Source of the DNA: Diorhabda sublineata
Taxonomy: Eukaryota; Arthropoda; Insecta; Coleoptera; Chrysomelidae
DNA length: 64,000 nucleotides
Direction: 5' to 3'
Assembly (NCBI RefSeq): GCF_026230105.1
Contig: NC_079482.1
Span: 15,128,001-15,192,000 of the forward strand
The notes beneath the pieces were generated by a model. The model searched no databases. It was not told the DNA's origin and saw nothing but the letters and a program-made list of their open reading frames with translations. How positions within the stretch are numbered: position 1 is the stretch's first letter; each line of letters begins with the position of its first letter. The position numbers and the translations under genes are program-made. Below, one piece after another: positions 24,164 through 36,229 of the stretch.

Positions 24164-24954
24164 GTATTTATAATCGTTTGGTACCGATAATGTTCGCCCA
24201 CGCTGTTAGGCTCTCCTATGTACGACGTCTATTTCTAGTAAAAAGATAATAAACAGCATTTTTCAATTGAGAAGGTCCTAGCAGTTTCTTCAGTCCATTT
24301 AGGTACAGTTTGCATCATATTTCCAAGACCTTTTGAGAGTCAACATAAGTATCCTGGATCGAGTATATATGATATCATCTGTATACTGTATGCAAGTAAT
24401 CATACGAATATGTGAAAACCGTGTTTTTAAATCGGTAGAATGTATATTAAGTAATATAAGTTATCAGCAGAGAGAAACCGTCATTTATTTTATCTCAGAA
24501 ATTTGGCGATTATTGAAAAACTTCAACATATTTTTCATTTTAACAATAGCCTACTGTGTTAAAATTGATGGATACAATTTTTAATGGTCGTAATATATAG
24601 AAAATATTTACTCGACAGCTACAAAATTGACTTTGTCCTATAATATCCCAAGACACCCTTCCAATTTTCTGTGTAACCAATAACGTTTTTGTAACGTAAA
24701 CAAATGTAGATACCTAGTTGTCGAGGCTAAAAAGATCTATCTTTTCAAACATATCGCCATTTGTGTTGAAAACTGAAGACAAACATCGTATATTAAAAGA
24801 AAACCTATTTGGCGCCCTTCTTCGTCTGCACAACGCAAGAAAGAACGAACAAACATTATTTCTTGTTAGAATAGTTTTTAGGCAGTGCAGTAGGGATTGG
24901 TGGGTTTTATATCTGAAAGAAAAATATTGTGACTTCAAAACTTATTATACATGA
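24164..24954. other. Unassigned DNA
   Basis: Two opposite-strand ORFs overlap at 24714-24954 (78 and 74 codons). Neither shows a motif I recognise, and this might be the decayed N-terminal part of the piggyBac copy that follows. Confidence 0.3.
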
Positions 24955-25740
24955 AATTTAGAAGTTTATGTTGAGTGACAACCACCAGGCCCATCTAAAA
25001 TTGATAGCTCTCCTGGCAAAGTAGTAGAAACGATGTCAGGACTTATTAGGGGAAATGATATTATATTACCATTGACAATTGGTTTAAAATCATATACATT
25101 ATATGATTATATTATATATTAAGAATATAAAAACAATCTTTGAGCTTACTATATTGGAAACAATCAGAAAACATAAACTTTCCTCTTCAATTCAGTAACC
25201 AAACAAAACGTCCGTTAAGTATTGAAAATGATGATGATTTGGATAAAGTAACAAATGCACCAAAAATAATTATGATGTATAATACAACAAAAGGTGAAGT
25301 GGACATGGTAGACAAACTTCACTCTGTTTATAACTATGTGTGAAATACACAAAGATGGCCCCCATTTTTTACTCGATGCTGAATGTAGGTGGTACAAACT
25401 CATGTACTAATTTGAATTGAAATGAATTCCAAAGTGATAAACTCAGAAGAGAATTCATAAAAAACAACTTTTTTTTACTAGTCACTAGAGAGCTTGTATT
25501 TTGATAAGCAACATTCAGAATACCATAAAAGTTCGTTTTCAGGAAATTTTGAAAATTCAAGGTCTTGATTATGCAGAACCGATGCCAAGTGCGCGTGAAA
25601 AGAAACCAATCAATTAGATTATATTGTATCAAATGTAATATTTTTCTGTGTTTAGAAAATTCAACCATTATATGTAACGAGTGCCGTGGAAGTGCCTGGT
25701 GGAATTATTTCTTTTTTGCTCCTATTAAAATAGATGGTTA
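24955..25740 (+). pseudogene. piggyBac-like transposase, C-terminal half
   Basis: The plus strand reads FEVYVE-like text with QPPGPSKIDSSPGKVVETMS (from about 24965), equivalent to the piggyBac VYxGK...V segment. The frame from 25140 then reads NAPKIIMMYNTTKGEVDMVD at about 25255-25310, the conserved KPxxIxxYNxTKGGVDxxD block that holds the last catalytic Asp, here kept. After more breaks, a Cys-rich end follows at 25585-25690 (RCQVRVKRNQSIRLYCIKC, FLCLE, ICNEC), matching the C-terminal cross-brace zinc finger. No TTAA-flanked terminal repeats were found. Several stops and shifts make it inactive. piggyBac enzymes excise elements precisely at TTAA sites. Confidence 0.75.
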
Positions 25741-27271
25741 TACATATAATATTCAAAATACTAAGTTAAAAATGTTAATATTTTAAACTTATTTGTGAAG
25801 TTTTTTATTACTAAATACTTAAATATACTTTTGTTTTGAAGTAATTGAAAAATAAACTATTATTTCTTCGTTTGTAGTACCTAAATTTTTTTCATTTCCC
25901 ATGCGAAGTGTGAGACCGCAGCGACCATTCGTGTTCCAATTCAAAGTGCGACTCCAGTAGGGTTTAAAATTTCGCATTTTCTGGAAGTTTCAGATTATCA
26001 TCTTTAGCATCTGAATACATTTGGAATCAGTTATAACGATGAAATTAGTTTTCACTCGATAATAATTTAAGTTAAACAAATTCAAGTAATCGGAATTTTC
26101 CTAGCATTCTACATATACAAGCTTTAAGGTCCCTTCACGTTTCTACTTTTTTAATGTCATAGTCCAGGAAATAGTTATTTCATAATTGCTTCAGATTCAA
26201 AACATTATTTTCGCAGTGCTGCGAAATAATGAGAATACATTTGTCCAAATCAATCGACATCATCATTCATTGATATTTTTTCATTTCCATATAGTATATA
26301 TCGCGTCGCTTTTATCAAATCACTTTTTATTGACGACTAATTTACTCGCCGAATGTTCCAACACTAAACCTGTATATTTTTTGTGTATTAGAAATTTTAA
26401 ATTTGAAATAGATCGTGTTGGGTAATGCCACTGTTTCGAAGAAAAATAATTTTCTTTGGAGAGTTTCCTACAAAGAAGCAAATTTCCAGTATAACAAGTT
26501 CAAAAGCTCGAATTCGCAAGATACGGCGCCGTTGATGTTTCTAACTTTTTAAGGTCATAATAATATATCAAAAATTTTGAATTATCTGCTACTAATTTGT
26601 AAAGTTCTTAAATTTGTTCCTGGTGCAAGTAAGATTTTATTCAGTTTACTTAAAGAATTCTGTCTCTAGTCTACGAAATGAGATTAATGGATTGGATAAT
26701 GCTGAGAGTTGATTAGATTCTTATCCCGAACATAGGAGTTAAATAGTTGAAGTATATTTCCACAATGCTTTGGCACAGTTATGTCATTCACTCATTTTAA
26801 TTATTATAAGCTACCGATGTTTTGTGACGTTCGGTTGATATTTTTCTCCTTTCTTAGACATTTTTTCTTGATCGTTCTCTATATATATTCTCATTTCAAG
26901 TACTTCTCCCTAACTGTTGCCTGCCTAACTGTTTTTAGCCATTTTCATATGTAGATAATCTTATTTCAAATCCTATCTTTCAATTATATCTATATTGCAT
27001 TCCTTCTTAAGTTATTTATTATAATTTTTTATCAGGTTACAATATAGTATTATCCATATAATCATTCCATATGTAAATATCGGTATTTCTACTTTTTTAC
27101 AAGTTTGTTTGTTTCGAAGTAAACTGTTCACCTTCAGTCTCTAATGACTATAACTTGGTTATCGAAACACGCGTCAGACAGTGTAATTGTTAGTGTTAGT
27201 TTAGTGTGAATAATGTAATCAGTATGGCAATATTTTGAAAAAGAAATTAATAAAGCTTCTAACGAAGACTT
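25741..27271. other. Unassigned A+T-rich DNA
   Basis: Nothing recognised. The 79-codon frame at 26186-26425 is hydrophobic and looks like chance. Confidence 0.35.
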
Positions 27272-27318
27272 GTCACTAAATAAGTTAACCACCAGCTAAT
27301 AATAACTTATTTAGTGAC
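27272..27318. repeat. Perfect 16-bp inverted repeat (hairpin)
   Basis: GTCACTAAATAAGTTA at 27272-27287 is followed, after a 15-base loop, by its exact reverse complement at 27303-27318. It sits just upstream of the pogo remnant. It could form a stem in RNA or cruciform DNA; whether it has any role is unknown. Confidence 0.85.
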
Positions 27319-27334
27319 TAAACAATTTCGGATA

Positions 27335-27760
27335 CAGAAATAATTATGACTACTGACTAGCCACCTACAAGTACAGTTGTAAAATGTGGATTCATATACT
27401 GCTGATAACAAATTTGTCCCAAATAGTGATTAGATAATAGCTGCCGAAACAGAAATCATTATGTTTACTGACCAGCCAACTATAAGAACAGTTCTGAATG
27501 GGGTTCCAAATGTTATGAACAAATTTATCCCAATGAATCAATTCCTTGCCTGGCCAGAGTCTCCTACATATGAAGGAGAAGAGAAACTGAACGGCTGCCG
27601 TATGCAAATATGAGGAAATGCTAGCAGCGAAACGTACAGAAATAAAATAGAAAAAAAAACAAAGAAACAGAAAACTTGCTCTAAAGAAAAATGCGGATAG
27701 ACTCAAAAGAAATCCACCGAAGTCTCATCAAAAACCAAGTTTCTACCTTTCTTCAAAATG
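27335..27760 (+). pseudogene. pogo/Tigger-like transposase C-terminus with internal tandem duplication
   Basis: The plus strand at about 27535-27700 reads MNQFLAWPESPTYEGEEK and, after a one-base shift, KYEEMLAAKRTEIK, KKKQRNRKLALKKN. This is the PLPxxPxRKGKRxTERxPYxLTSxEYxxxxxxKxxxKxxxxxxRK tail found after the DDE domain of pogo/Tigger transposases. Just before it a segment of about 105 bases is present twice (from 27335 and from 27450), each starting CAGAAATxATTATG and ending AAATTTxTCCCA. The first copy has decayed further. No DDE domain or CENP-B helix-turn-helix was readable upstream. Confidence 0.55.
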
Positions 27761-28299
27761 GTATACCATATTTGTGTTGAAATTCTAAAAAAAGGGGACA
27801 TTTGCTATTTTTTTCAGATGTTATTTCACCAATCGTGTATCCCACGCTATTATACGTTTCTCACGACTGAAGTCCTCATAGCAGCTGACATAAGTCGCCA
27901 AAAAAAGATGACCGTACAAACGTCACGATGAGGAACGAAGTGACTACCCTTAGTCATTACCGGTGATTTAAAAAATGGACAGTGAAGTGAGAGAGATGAT
28001 TAACGATTTCGTCTTCATCTGAATAATCTGCTGTTGTTTCAAGAGGTGTTCTTCATAAAAGTCATGTACACTGTATATTGGGACAAAAAGGGTGTGTAAC
28101 TGCCAAAAACGAGACAATACAACAGCTTTTCATGAGACTTCACATAAATTGTGCCGCAAAATTCAAAACAAAAGACTGATGAGATTACCATTTCTATAAT
28201 GACCGCCCATACAACGCAAATATGAGGTAAAACATAATTATTTCTTTTTATCAAAAACAACTGGATTACCCCCATTCGAATCAAGAAACGATCGATATT
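27761..28299. other. Unassigned DNA
   Basis: It may be the start of ORF2 of the Jockey-like element on the minus strand, but no endonuclease or RT motif is readable. Confidence 0.3.
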
Positions 28300-28963
28300 G
28301 TTTGTTTCTGCACTTGGAGAGGCATCTAGAAGGCAGCTCTAACTAATAAGTTATCCAGACTTGCAAGATTTAGTTTGTGTTTTGGTTTTAAAAACATGTT
28401 TCGATTTCTTGCTTATGTTCAGTATTTCAGAGTGCTATTTTATACAGCGGGCAATTTTTAACTTTTGAATTAGTTAGTCGTGTGATTTGTTCCCTTAGAC
28501 TTTTGATTTCAGCTGCCATTTGGTTCATAGTTCGTTGTGGATTTGTGATTGTATTTTGTAGAAATCCAATAATAGTGTTGCCATTTGTTACTTATGCGTA
28601 CTTTGGGTATGGTTTTAAGTAAGTGTTATATTGTGTATTAATGTGACTATGTTGCTTCGGTATGCTAGGTATTTCTTATACAATGGTGAGTTGACTTTGT
28701 TGTTGGCTTTTTTGTTCTACTTGTTGTTTTCGAGTGGGGAGCTTCTATTCACTATTTCCTGTTTCTGGTTGTGTTCTACTGCATAGTGTACATTTTGGGT
28801 CTTGGCCAACTTTTTTTTTTGTTTCTAGTCATGCTTTGCTGCACATTTGTAGAATAGTAGTGGGCAGGTAAAATTACTTTTTGTATGTCCATAACAGCAG
28901 CATCTTAGACCTTGAACTATTATTCTCTTTTTTTTTGAAATCAATGAAGCAAAGGTTTTAAGG
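28300..28963 (-). pseudogene. Jockey-like gag (ORF1), zinc-knuckle and C-terminal part
   Basis: On the minus strand, beside the hAT insertion, the frame reads ASLISKKKRIIVQGLRCCCY, GHTKSNFTCPLLFYKCAAKH and a stop. This has the form of the gag block usually written IPQCxRCQxYGHTxxxCxxxxRCVKCAxxH. It keeps the CxYGHT, the later Cys and the KCAxxH, but one Cys position has moved. After more stops a helical part reads MNQMAAEIKSLREQITRLTN at about 28460-28520, as in the C-terminus of these proteins. The upstream part lies on the far side of the hAT (31835-32514). In the family gag binds element RNA and guides it to the nucleus. Confidence 0.65.
28956..28963. repeat. Left target-site duplication of hAT-2
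   Basis: TTTTAAGG here and TTTTGAGG at 31827-31834 differ at one of eight bases. Eight bases is the standard target duplication of hAT elements. Confidence 0.75.
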
Positions 28964-29168
28964 CAGCGGTTCTCAAACTTTTTTAGTGACGGAACCCTTT
29001 TGGAAAGCGAAATACTTGACGGAACCCTACAATAAAACATTAGTCTCTAAAAGTATATTCTTTATTAATAAGCATAATAAACGTAGAATGTAACATATAC
29101 TTATTACTTACTTACATAACAAGTATAATAATAGAAATAGAAGATATTAAAAAAGAAAAAAAAAATAA

Positions 29169-30960
29169 CTAATGGGAGGTATGAAACTGTTTTTTATTTT
29201 TCATTAATTGGTTGATATCAGGTTTGATAGAAGACAGTTGAAGTCTCATATTAGGTTCGGCGTCCAGTCTATTCCGGTATTTTGTTTTCGTGGCTGCATA
29301 GGTTGAGAATCCTGTTTCGCACAAATATGTTGTTGGAAATGGAAGAAGAATATTCAGAGCCATTTTGGCAAGCATTGGGTATTCATCACGGATTCTGCAC
29401 CAATAATCGTTGAGAGATAACGTTTTGAACAATGACTCCATACTTGTGTCTGATAACATTTCTAAAAGAGATTCATATATCTCATGTGACATACTTTCGG
29501 GCTTTTGCAAGGTGGCTAAAAGAGGATTATGAATCCATGAATTCAGTTTCAGTTTTGTATTCTGTTCTTCGGGAAAATACTTCTTATGCGCGCATCGAAG
29601 TGAGATATTGGACCAATTCTTCAAATACATCATCTTGAAACATTTCTGAGTCGTTATCGCTAACAAACTCACTGAGTAACGTAAAGCTTTCTATTTCTCT
29701 CTTACTAATGCAAATAATCCAAAAATTTAATTTTCTTTTAAAGGCAGTTATTTTGTTACAGGCCTGGAACACTGTTGTCTGTTTACCTTGCAATGATAAA
29801 TTTAATTCGTTCAGTTTTTGAAAGATATCCGCCATGAAAGACAGTCGGAACAACCAAGAACAACCAATCATACAAACGGTCTTTCAAATTGAAACAAGTA
29901 TCTGAAAGAAACATTTCTACTCGGCTTTAAGTTCAAATAGCCTTATTAAAGTTTTACCCCGAGACATCCATCGCACTTCTGTATGGAGCAGCAGTGTTTT
30001 ATGTTTGCTACCATAATCTTCACACAATAATGAGAACAATCGGGATTGTAGTGGTAGTGATTTGATAAAATTAATAATTTTTACCGCTTCATCCATTACT
30101 AATTTTAGGTTTGACGGCATTTGCTTCATTGCTAGTGTTTGTCTATGCAGGAGACAATAACTGGATCCATAATTAGGTGCTTTTTTTGTATTCGTGACAC
30201 GACTCCTGCTGTTTTACCCGTCATCACCTTGGCCCCATCTGTACAAATGTCAATGCAATCGTTCCAACTGAGATTATTTTCTTCAAAAAATATATTTATT
30301 TCAGTAAAAATTTATTCTCCGGTAGTGTTTGTGGGCAACGGTGAACACATAAGCATGTCTTCTTCAAAAGAACTTTCATATGGATATCTCACGATAACCA
30401 GCAAGATAGCCAGACCAGCGACATCAGTAGACTCATCCATTTGGAAGACGAATCGTGTTTTTTGTAGACGTGTAACTAGCTCTTGTTTGACGTAGCTTGC
30501 CAGATCATGAATTCAACGAGAAACAGTATCGTTTGATAGTGGCACAGTAGAAAGATGCTTTGCAGATTTTTCATCGAGCATAAATTTTGTTATGTCTAAC
30601 ACACATGGTTTTATTAAAATCTTAGCGATAGTGTGCGCTTCACCTTCTTGTGCAATGCGATAGCTAACTAAATATGATGCCTTTGTGACCTTTTCATTGA
30701 TAGTTTGGGTTACTTGCATCATAGTTTTTTGACTTTCCAATAACTGTTCTTTTTTACGTACAAAAAATTCCATATTCTTGTCTTTAGACTCGGGGTGTGC
30801 AGTTTCTAGATGTCGGCGCAACTTGGCAGGTGCCATGGAACTATTAGGAAGCAGTTTACTATATAACATGCAGAGAGATGAGTCGTTGGAATCAAAAAAT
30901 CCGAAACTGATGAAGTATGATTAATCATACTTCCTTTTTTTCGCCTTTGAAACCGTGGAA
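29169..30960 (-). pseudogene. hAT-2 transposase (ZBED5/FAM200-like)
   Basis: On the minus strand the order is: a decayed BED finger (about 30780-30960; KLRRHLETAHPESKDKNMEF survives at about 30770-30830); KASYLVSYRIAQEGEAHTIA, the usual start of the DNA-binding linker; then the catalytic core at about 30150-30450 with QMDESTDVAGLAILLVIVRY and ICTDGAKVMTGKTAGVVSRI. It then reads TEVRWMSRGKTLIRLFEL (from 29950), LFRLSFMADIFQKLNELNLS (29800) and the hAT dimerisation domain ALNILLPFPTTYLCETGFST and KYRNRL (about 29200-29340). The first two catalytic Asp and the late Glu (in CETGFS) are all present. A TAA at about 30312-30314 and at least three frameshifts disable it. The protein would be about 600 residues. 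Confidence 0.85.
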
Positions 30961-31264
30961 CTTGACGTCGTTGCATCATTATCATCGATAATTGCTGTAC
31001 ACTCCGCGCAAACTGCTTTTGAACATTCGGCTCCATTAGAAGATGTTGTTGCAACGTTTAACGCCTTTAAGCCAACGTTCCATTCTTCTTTATTAATAAT
31101 TACTTGTCAGGGTGGTGGGGTCAAATTAATGCACGATCGTTACTGAGTAGAAGAGTTTAGTCCAAAGAAGATATGTACAAAACTGATACAATCAGAATAC
31201 AGCAGTAGAACAAAAAAAACTTCGTTTCTAGCAAATAGGTACTTATCGCTCCGAACGCTAATCG

Positions 31265-31306
31265 TCGACTGACTCGAGTGTCGAAGCGCGGTCGTCGCTT
31301 TTATAG
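31265..31306 (-). promoter_or_regulatory. Possible TATA/Inr core promoter of hAT-2
   Basis: On the minus strand TATAAAAG (31298-31305) is followed 35 bases later by TCAGTC (31267-31272), a match to the arthropod initiator TCAKTY. The usual distance is about 31, so the pair is plausible but not ideal. It lies about 300 bases upstream of the remnant BED finger, inside a locally GC-richer stretch. Confidence 0.4.
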
Positions 31307-31826
31307 TCCTAGCCTCGATCTCGAATATTCTTAAAAATACTCGAGTCGGCTCCTTTGATAAATAAAAAGCCCAAATAAAAATAGAAATACAAAAAATGCG
31401 GTGTAAACAATCTCGACTTGTTTTGAAGTTATATAGCCAAAAGTCGCTTGTTTACAACTATAGCGTCTAATCTCAGCGGCGGCTTTTATCAATGTGACTG
31501 CGCGCTCACAAGTAGATATCGGCGGTCGGTTTTCATCAAGACAAAGACTAAAGCGGCTTGGGGATCCCATCGGTGAGACATAAAGCATAAATAAATCACC
31601 TTAAACTTAAGTATCGGTGTAAGTAAAGAACTTGCAATAGGTTTGCCATAAAGTTTTATTGAAGAGCAGCGTGATGTTAAACTCTCCTCGTAAAATGCAC
31701 TGTTTCAAATTAGAATGAAATTACTTCACTGTTCTGGGTGGCGACTGAGTTCTAAATTCTTTCGGAACCCCTACAGGGGTTTCGCGGAACCCTAGGGTTC
31801 CGTGGAACACACTTTGAGTATGGCGG

Positions 31827-31834
31827 TTTTGAGG
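31827..31834. repeat. Right target-site duplication of hAT-2
   Basis: TTTTGAGG, matching the left copy at 28956-28963 in seven of eight bases. Confidence 0.75.
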
Positions 31835-32514
31835 TATCCCTTGATTGTTTGTAGTGTATCCGCTACTTATGTTTATAACTGTGTGACCTAGACTTTATAG
31901 TGCTGTTCTTATTTATTGATGTTCCGTAGAGAAGTGCAAATTTCGAAGCTCTACTCGATACTCTTTGTTTTCTTCTTGTGTATACGTGTGTGTAATGAGT
32001 TTATTATCATAAAGTAGTTTATTTGTAGTTTCACTCTATTGCCTTTTAGTAACTCATAGTAATAGCCTTGACGTTATTTTTCCACAAAGTGCAAGATAAA
32101 GGATGATATTTTCTCTTTTTTTTTCATTTTTTGTCCTTTGGGAGTGATGTTCCTGTTTGTTTCCCACCTCTTCTGTTCTGTATAACAATATATCTAGGAT
32201 TGACGGTTTTGGTTTACCAGCATTAGTTGAATTGGTATAAAGTTTTGTGTTTGGTGTTCTTGTGCATAGGTAATGCGGAGTTGTTCAGGCGGAAAGATCA
32301 TTTGAAAGAAGGGTTGTTGAGATATGATTTGTTGGTATTGAGCATTATATGCATATATATTTGGTTTGTTCAGTTGTCTCAGCTGTGTTGTATACACATT
32401 TTGGTGCGGTGGGAAGTAAGGTGGAAAAGTTACCTGTTGTAATTGTTCCTTTTTTTTTGCCCAGCTCCTACTGTTTCGAAGTAGTTTGCATTGACGAGAA
32501 TAAATGAATGACAA
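31835..32514 (-). pseudogene. Jockey-like gag (ORF1), N-terminal part
   Basis: This is the upstream half of the gag split by hAT-2. The frame 32514-32194 is rich in Gln, Pro, Tyr and Asn (for example NKPNIYAYNAQYQQIISQQP), a composition typical of the disordered N-terminus of retroelement gag proteins. Below it the frame shifts and decays until ADTLQTIKGYL just before the hAT, which is the segment preceding the zinc knuckles. No clear start codon context can be judged, since element promoters are internal. The Gln/Pro-rich segment alone would not identify the family; the link rests on its position and on the rejoined frame across the hAT. Confidence 0.5.
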
Positions 32515-35500
32515 AAAAGGAAATGACGGACAAAAATACTATGGAAAACTTGACCATTGGTGGAATAATGTTGTATTCAATGTGTTATTATGGAAATAAC
32601 CAGTATGAGATTCTCTGTTCACTACCTTGATAGTGGAAGATTATAGTTGCCATCGACTATATAAATTATAGTAAACGCACTGTTGCACTTTTAAAAATCA
32701 TAAAAAAAACTTGAAACACTTGAATTTTTGATCTAGGCGCTTAGTACAATAATGAACAACAGGGTTGATCGGTTGAAATAGTAGTAATGTCTATTAACTG
32801 GGACGGTTACAGATGAATAACAAATCACGGTGTGCGAGATATTGAACTATATGTTATATTAACAAATCGTGGTAAGCAAAAAAGTTCCTCGTTGTTAATT
32901 ACTTGAAAAATGATGAGGATTTCTGGTCCTCGCTGTCCGAGGTGTCACTGTAAAAGAAATCCTAGGTAGGGGCTACGAAGTAATAAGACGATAAAGTACA
33001 GATTTTTTGCAGCAAAGTCTCTCCAAAGGAATTGGAAAGATCTCTGGAAAAACTGAGTAAATTCGCTGCTATTTACCGTTTAAGATTAACAATGACAACA
33101 GTGAAAGAACGTCGGTTCAGGTAGAATACAATCCACGTACCTTAAGTTGATAATGTATATCTAAGAATACCGATACTATTACTTCGAACACCTTGAGTTC
33201 ATTCTAATATAAATGGCAGAAAATATATTAAGTACATAAAAATGATATCAAACAATCCTGGAGCGACAGCGATACAGAAAATATGACGTGTTGGGGGTAA
33301 TATCTCGAAGAAAATATTTCATTATTCATGCATATTATCCTTAAAAACGATATTCCCAAAATTTTCAGAATAAAGAATAATCAACTTTCTTGTCCCAATG
33401 TCCCAATGAGAGTTCTCTCATTATCAATAAATTCATGTAATAGATATAAGAACTATCAAACAGGTTTCTATTAATATTTGATGTTATATCACCGGCACTT
33501 GAAATCGAGAATGGAATGGAATACACAGTGTTGACATCCAACGAGATTCTCAATTTAGTCAACGACTTCTCATTCCGAAACTTCTCCAGGAAAGTAATCT
33601 GGAAAGAGGAGAGAAAATGGAGGTCATCTGTATAGGATGAAAATGGACAGAGGTGGGCATTGTTATATGGAAATAATACTTGCTTTCAACTTTTAAAGTG
33701 GCGTATACATTACAGAACTTTTCAGAAATTGAATTCCAGTTAAATTGAATGGATTCTTTTAGAATCCAGTGATTGTTGAAGTAATTTGATGGAAGTTATT
33801 TCTGTTCATATTCTCTCTAAAATCGAAAACTTTTTAAAGACACTGAAAGGAATTCATGAAACTTATTGAAAAGTTATTAATTATAAACTGACATTTAACA
33901 AGCAATTACATCATTCTTGCTAAAACCGCATATTAATTAAAATTAAATATGTATAGAAAAATTGTTGGGGGAAGGACATTTCTCGAAGTTTCTTCGTAAC
34001 AATTGAAATATTCTATTTGCTTTTTATGGACAAGGTGTTCCAGGACTTGCTTGATAAAAATAATGCCGTGACATAAAAAGATTCTCTCATACTACCCCTC
34101 GTTATAGGCGAAATCAGTACTTGTATTGAAGTATATTTCTAAATTATACACTCGAACTATGAATTTTTAATGGGTGATTACGACAAAATATATTATTCCA
34201 CACTACTTTCTTAAGGCCAGGGCCAGCTCATAATAATCCGTAACCTCTTCAGAGACAACCCGTACAATCTAAAGATAGCAAAAATGATTTTTTTAGCTCA
34301 ATTTATGATTTAGGAAATATCTAGATTTTTAATAAAAAGGTACTCTGTTTATAGCTAAGAAGATATGTGGATTTTCAGATAATTATACGTACATGCTAAG
34401 AAAACCGTTTGCCATAAAGAGACATTCTGAAGAAAATTAACATAAATTGTAATCCTTCATTGAAAATAATTATATATTAAATACAAAATATCAAAATACA
34501 ATCAAACATTTCTAATTAAAATGCACACCGCCGAACATAATGAAAAATTGAAATGTAGGAAGATTTAGTGGGTTAGTCAACAGCTTATCATATTATAAAA
34601 TATACCAAGCTTTTAGGATATTCGTTATTTATTTATACGATTCCCATTTGTTGATTAAATTTATAAACACTGTCTCGTACCTTCTTGATTTATTCACACT
34701 TTACACTTAACTAATAAACTTATCACTATCATCAAACTAACTAAATAATTCATTCAATTTCCTCGGGTACTTCTATTTCGGTCTGTTCACTACGAATATT
34801 TGTTATAAACTGAACTATACTGCACTACACAAATTTCTAATATATACTTCAAAAGTTCCAGGAGAATAAAGGAACAAAACTATCAATTAAATAGTCATTC
34901 CTAGAAATTATTAGAAAGAAATAAAGAAAATGACTTGCCATAAAACTGATATAAAAACAAAAATAAAACGAATTCCGGGTAATTCATCAAAGAATGTGCA
35001 TTTGCCGAATTTTAGAATTCTACTATATCCAAGCAGGACCGGGTTCAGGGAGGAGATGAGTTCTTAACAATACTTAATTCAGGGAATATGGTGGCCATGC
35101 ATATGGACCTCCTCTATCAACTCACCTATTAGAAAAAATGTTGTGTCATGTGCATGACACATGACTCTGCGATTATATAGAGGAATATCTCATAACATGA
35201 GTGGGAAATTTCGGTGAAATTCTAATTATCGTTGACCATTTAGGTTATTATTGAAATATACACACACCAATTTATTACCCACCATTCCTACCCACACATT
35301 AACACAAAATCGATGTTGATTCTTTGTTTGAATTGTACCGTGAGGATTTTCATTTGTCCATAAATGTCAATTATAGGAATGAATAAAAACATCTCGTGTG
35401 GAACCAGCTTCATAAGTGAAAAATACTTTTCCAACAAATATATCATCAATTCGTTGTTAATCTTGAAACCACATGCAACATATGAAGTGTGTAGAAGTGC

Positions 35501-36229
35501 AAGATGTCCACTTCGAACATTTATTATAGTTTTTTTTTTGTTTTTATTTGATAACTATGTAGATTTGTCTACATTTAAATATTTTTCTCATGTAAGTAAT
35601 ACGATGTTCGACAGTATGCAGTTCAATTAGATATGTTTCATTGTGTTTTAATACCTTCTATAATTATTTCCAATAAAAATTGCAATTTAGGATTGTTTTT
35701 CCAAGAATGTCTTTTTAAAGTGAACGGTTTCTTTGGCATATACAACTATCTAAAAATTCATATATTTTCCAAACCATAAATTGAATTGAAAAATTCATTT
35801 TTGCTAGTTTGTACAGGTTGTTCCTGTAAAACTCACGAATTGTTAACCATTGGGCATGTGCCGCCTGGCCTTCAGATAGTAGTGTAGAATGATTTATTCC
35901 TTCAAATAAACTACATGAACATACATGAAGCATCCATTAGAAATTCATAATGTTCCAATAAATAATTCAGAAAATAGACTTAAATGTAAGTTCTGATTTG
36001 GCAACTTCAAAGGCTTACAATTCATAAACGAGGTGTCGTATGGGAGAATTTCTATTTTTATATCTTCTTCGAACTCCCGAATTTTGAGCATCAAGTCCCG
36101 AATCATCCTGTTGATAGATAATGGAAAAAACTAGATCTTTAGATCTAAGCGTGTGGCTCGGATTCCACATCGATATTAGTTTTTGAATAATATGTATAGA
36201 AAATTGCACGCGCTTCAAGTCTAGACTTT
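32515..36229. other. Long stretch without an assigned feature
   Basis: No gene or element recognised. A GC-richer patch at about 32925-32985 and a short dyad TGTCATG/CATGACA at about 35145-35160 are the only local features seen. Frames at 35364-35630 (88 codons) and 35715-35933 (72 codons) match nothing I know. Confidence 0.35.

Larger units (their letters stand above)
28964..31826 (-). mobile_element. hAT-2: hAT element of the ZBED5/FAM200-like group, decayed
   Basis: The element spans 2863 bases. Its left end begins CAGCGGTTCTCAAAC and its right end, read inward, begins CCGCCATACTCAAAG; ten of these fifteen positions agree, including the CTCAAA core. Near-identical 8-bp target duplications flank it. 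Subterminal GGAACCC repeats occur at both ends. It lies in the gag of a Jockey-like element of the same orientation. Removing the element and one target duplication joins the gag frame (ADTLQTIKGYL joined to KTFASLIS), which confirms both borders. The transposase inside is broken by stops and shifts. Confidence 0.85.

Noticed and set aside
27392..27706. A 104-codon minus-strand ORF
   Set aside because: It overlaps the pogo C-terminal text on the plus strand and is Phe/Ser-rich with no motif.
30139..30495. A 118-codon plus-strand ORF
   Set aside because: It is antisense to the catalytic core of the hAT-2 transposase, which has clear DEST and TDGA motifs on the minus strand.
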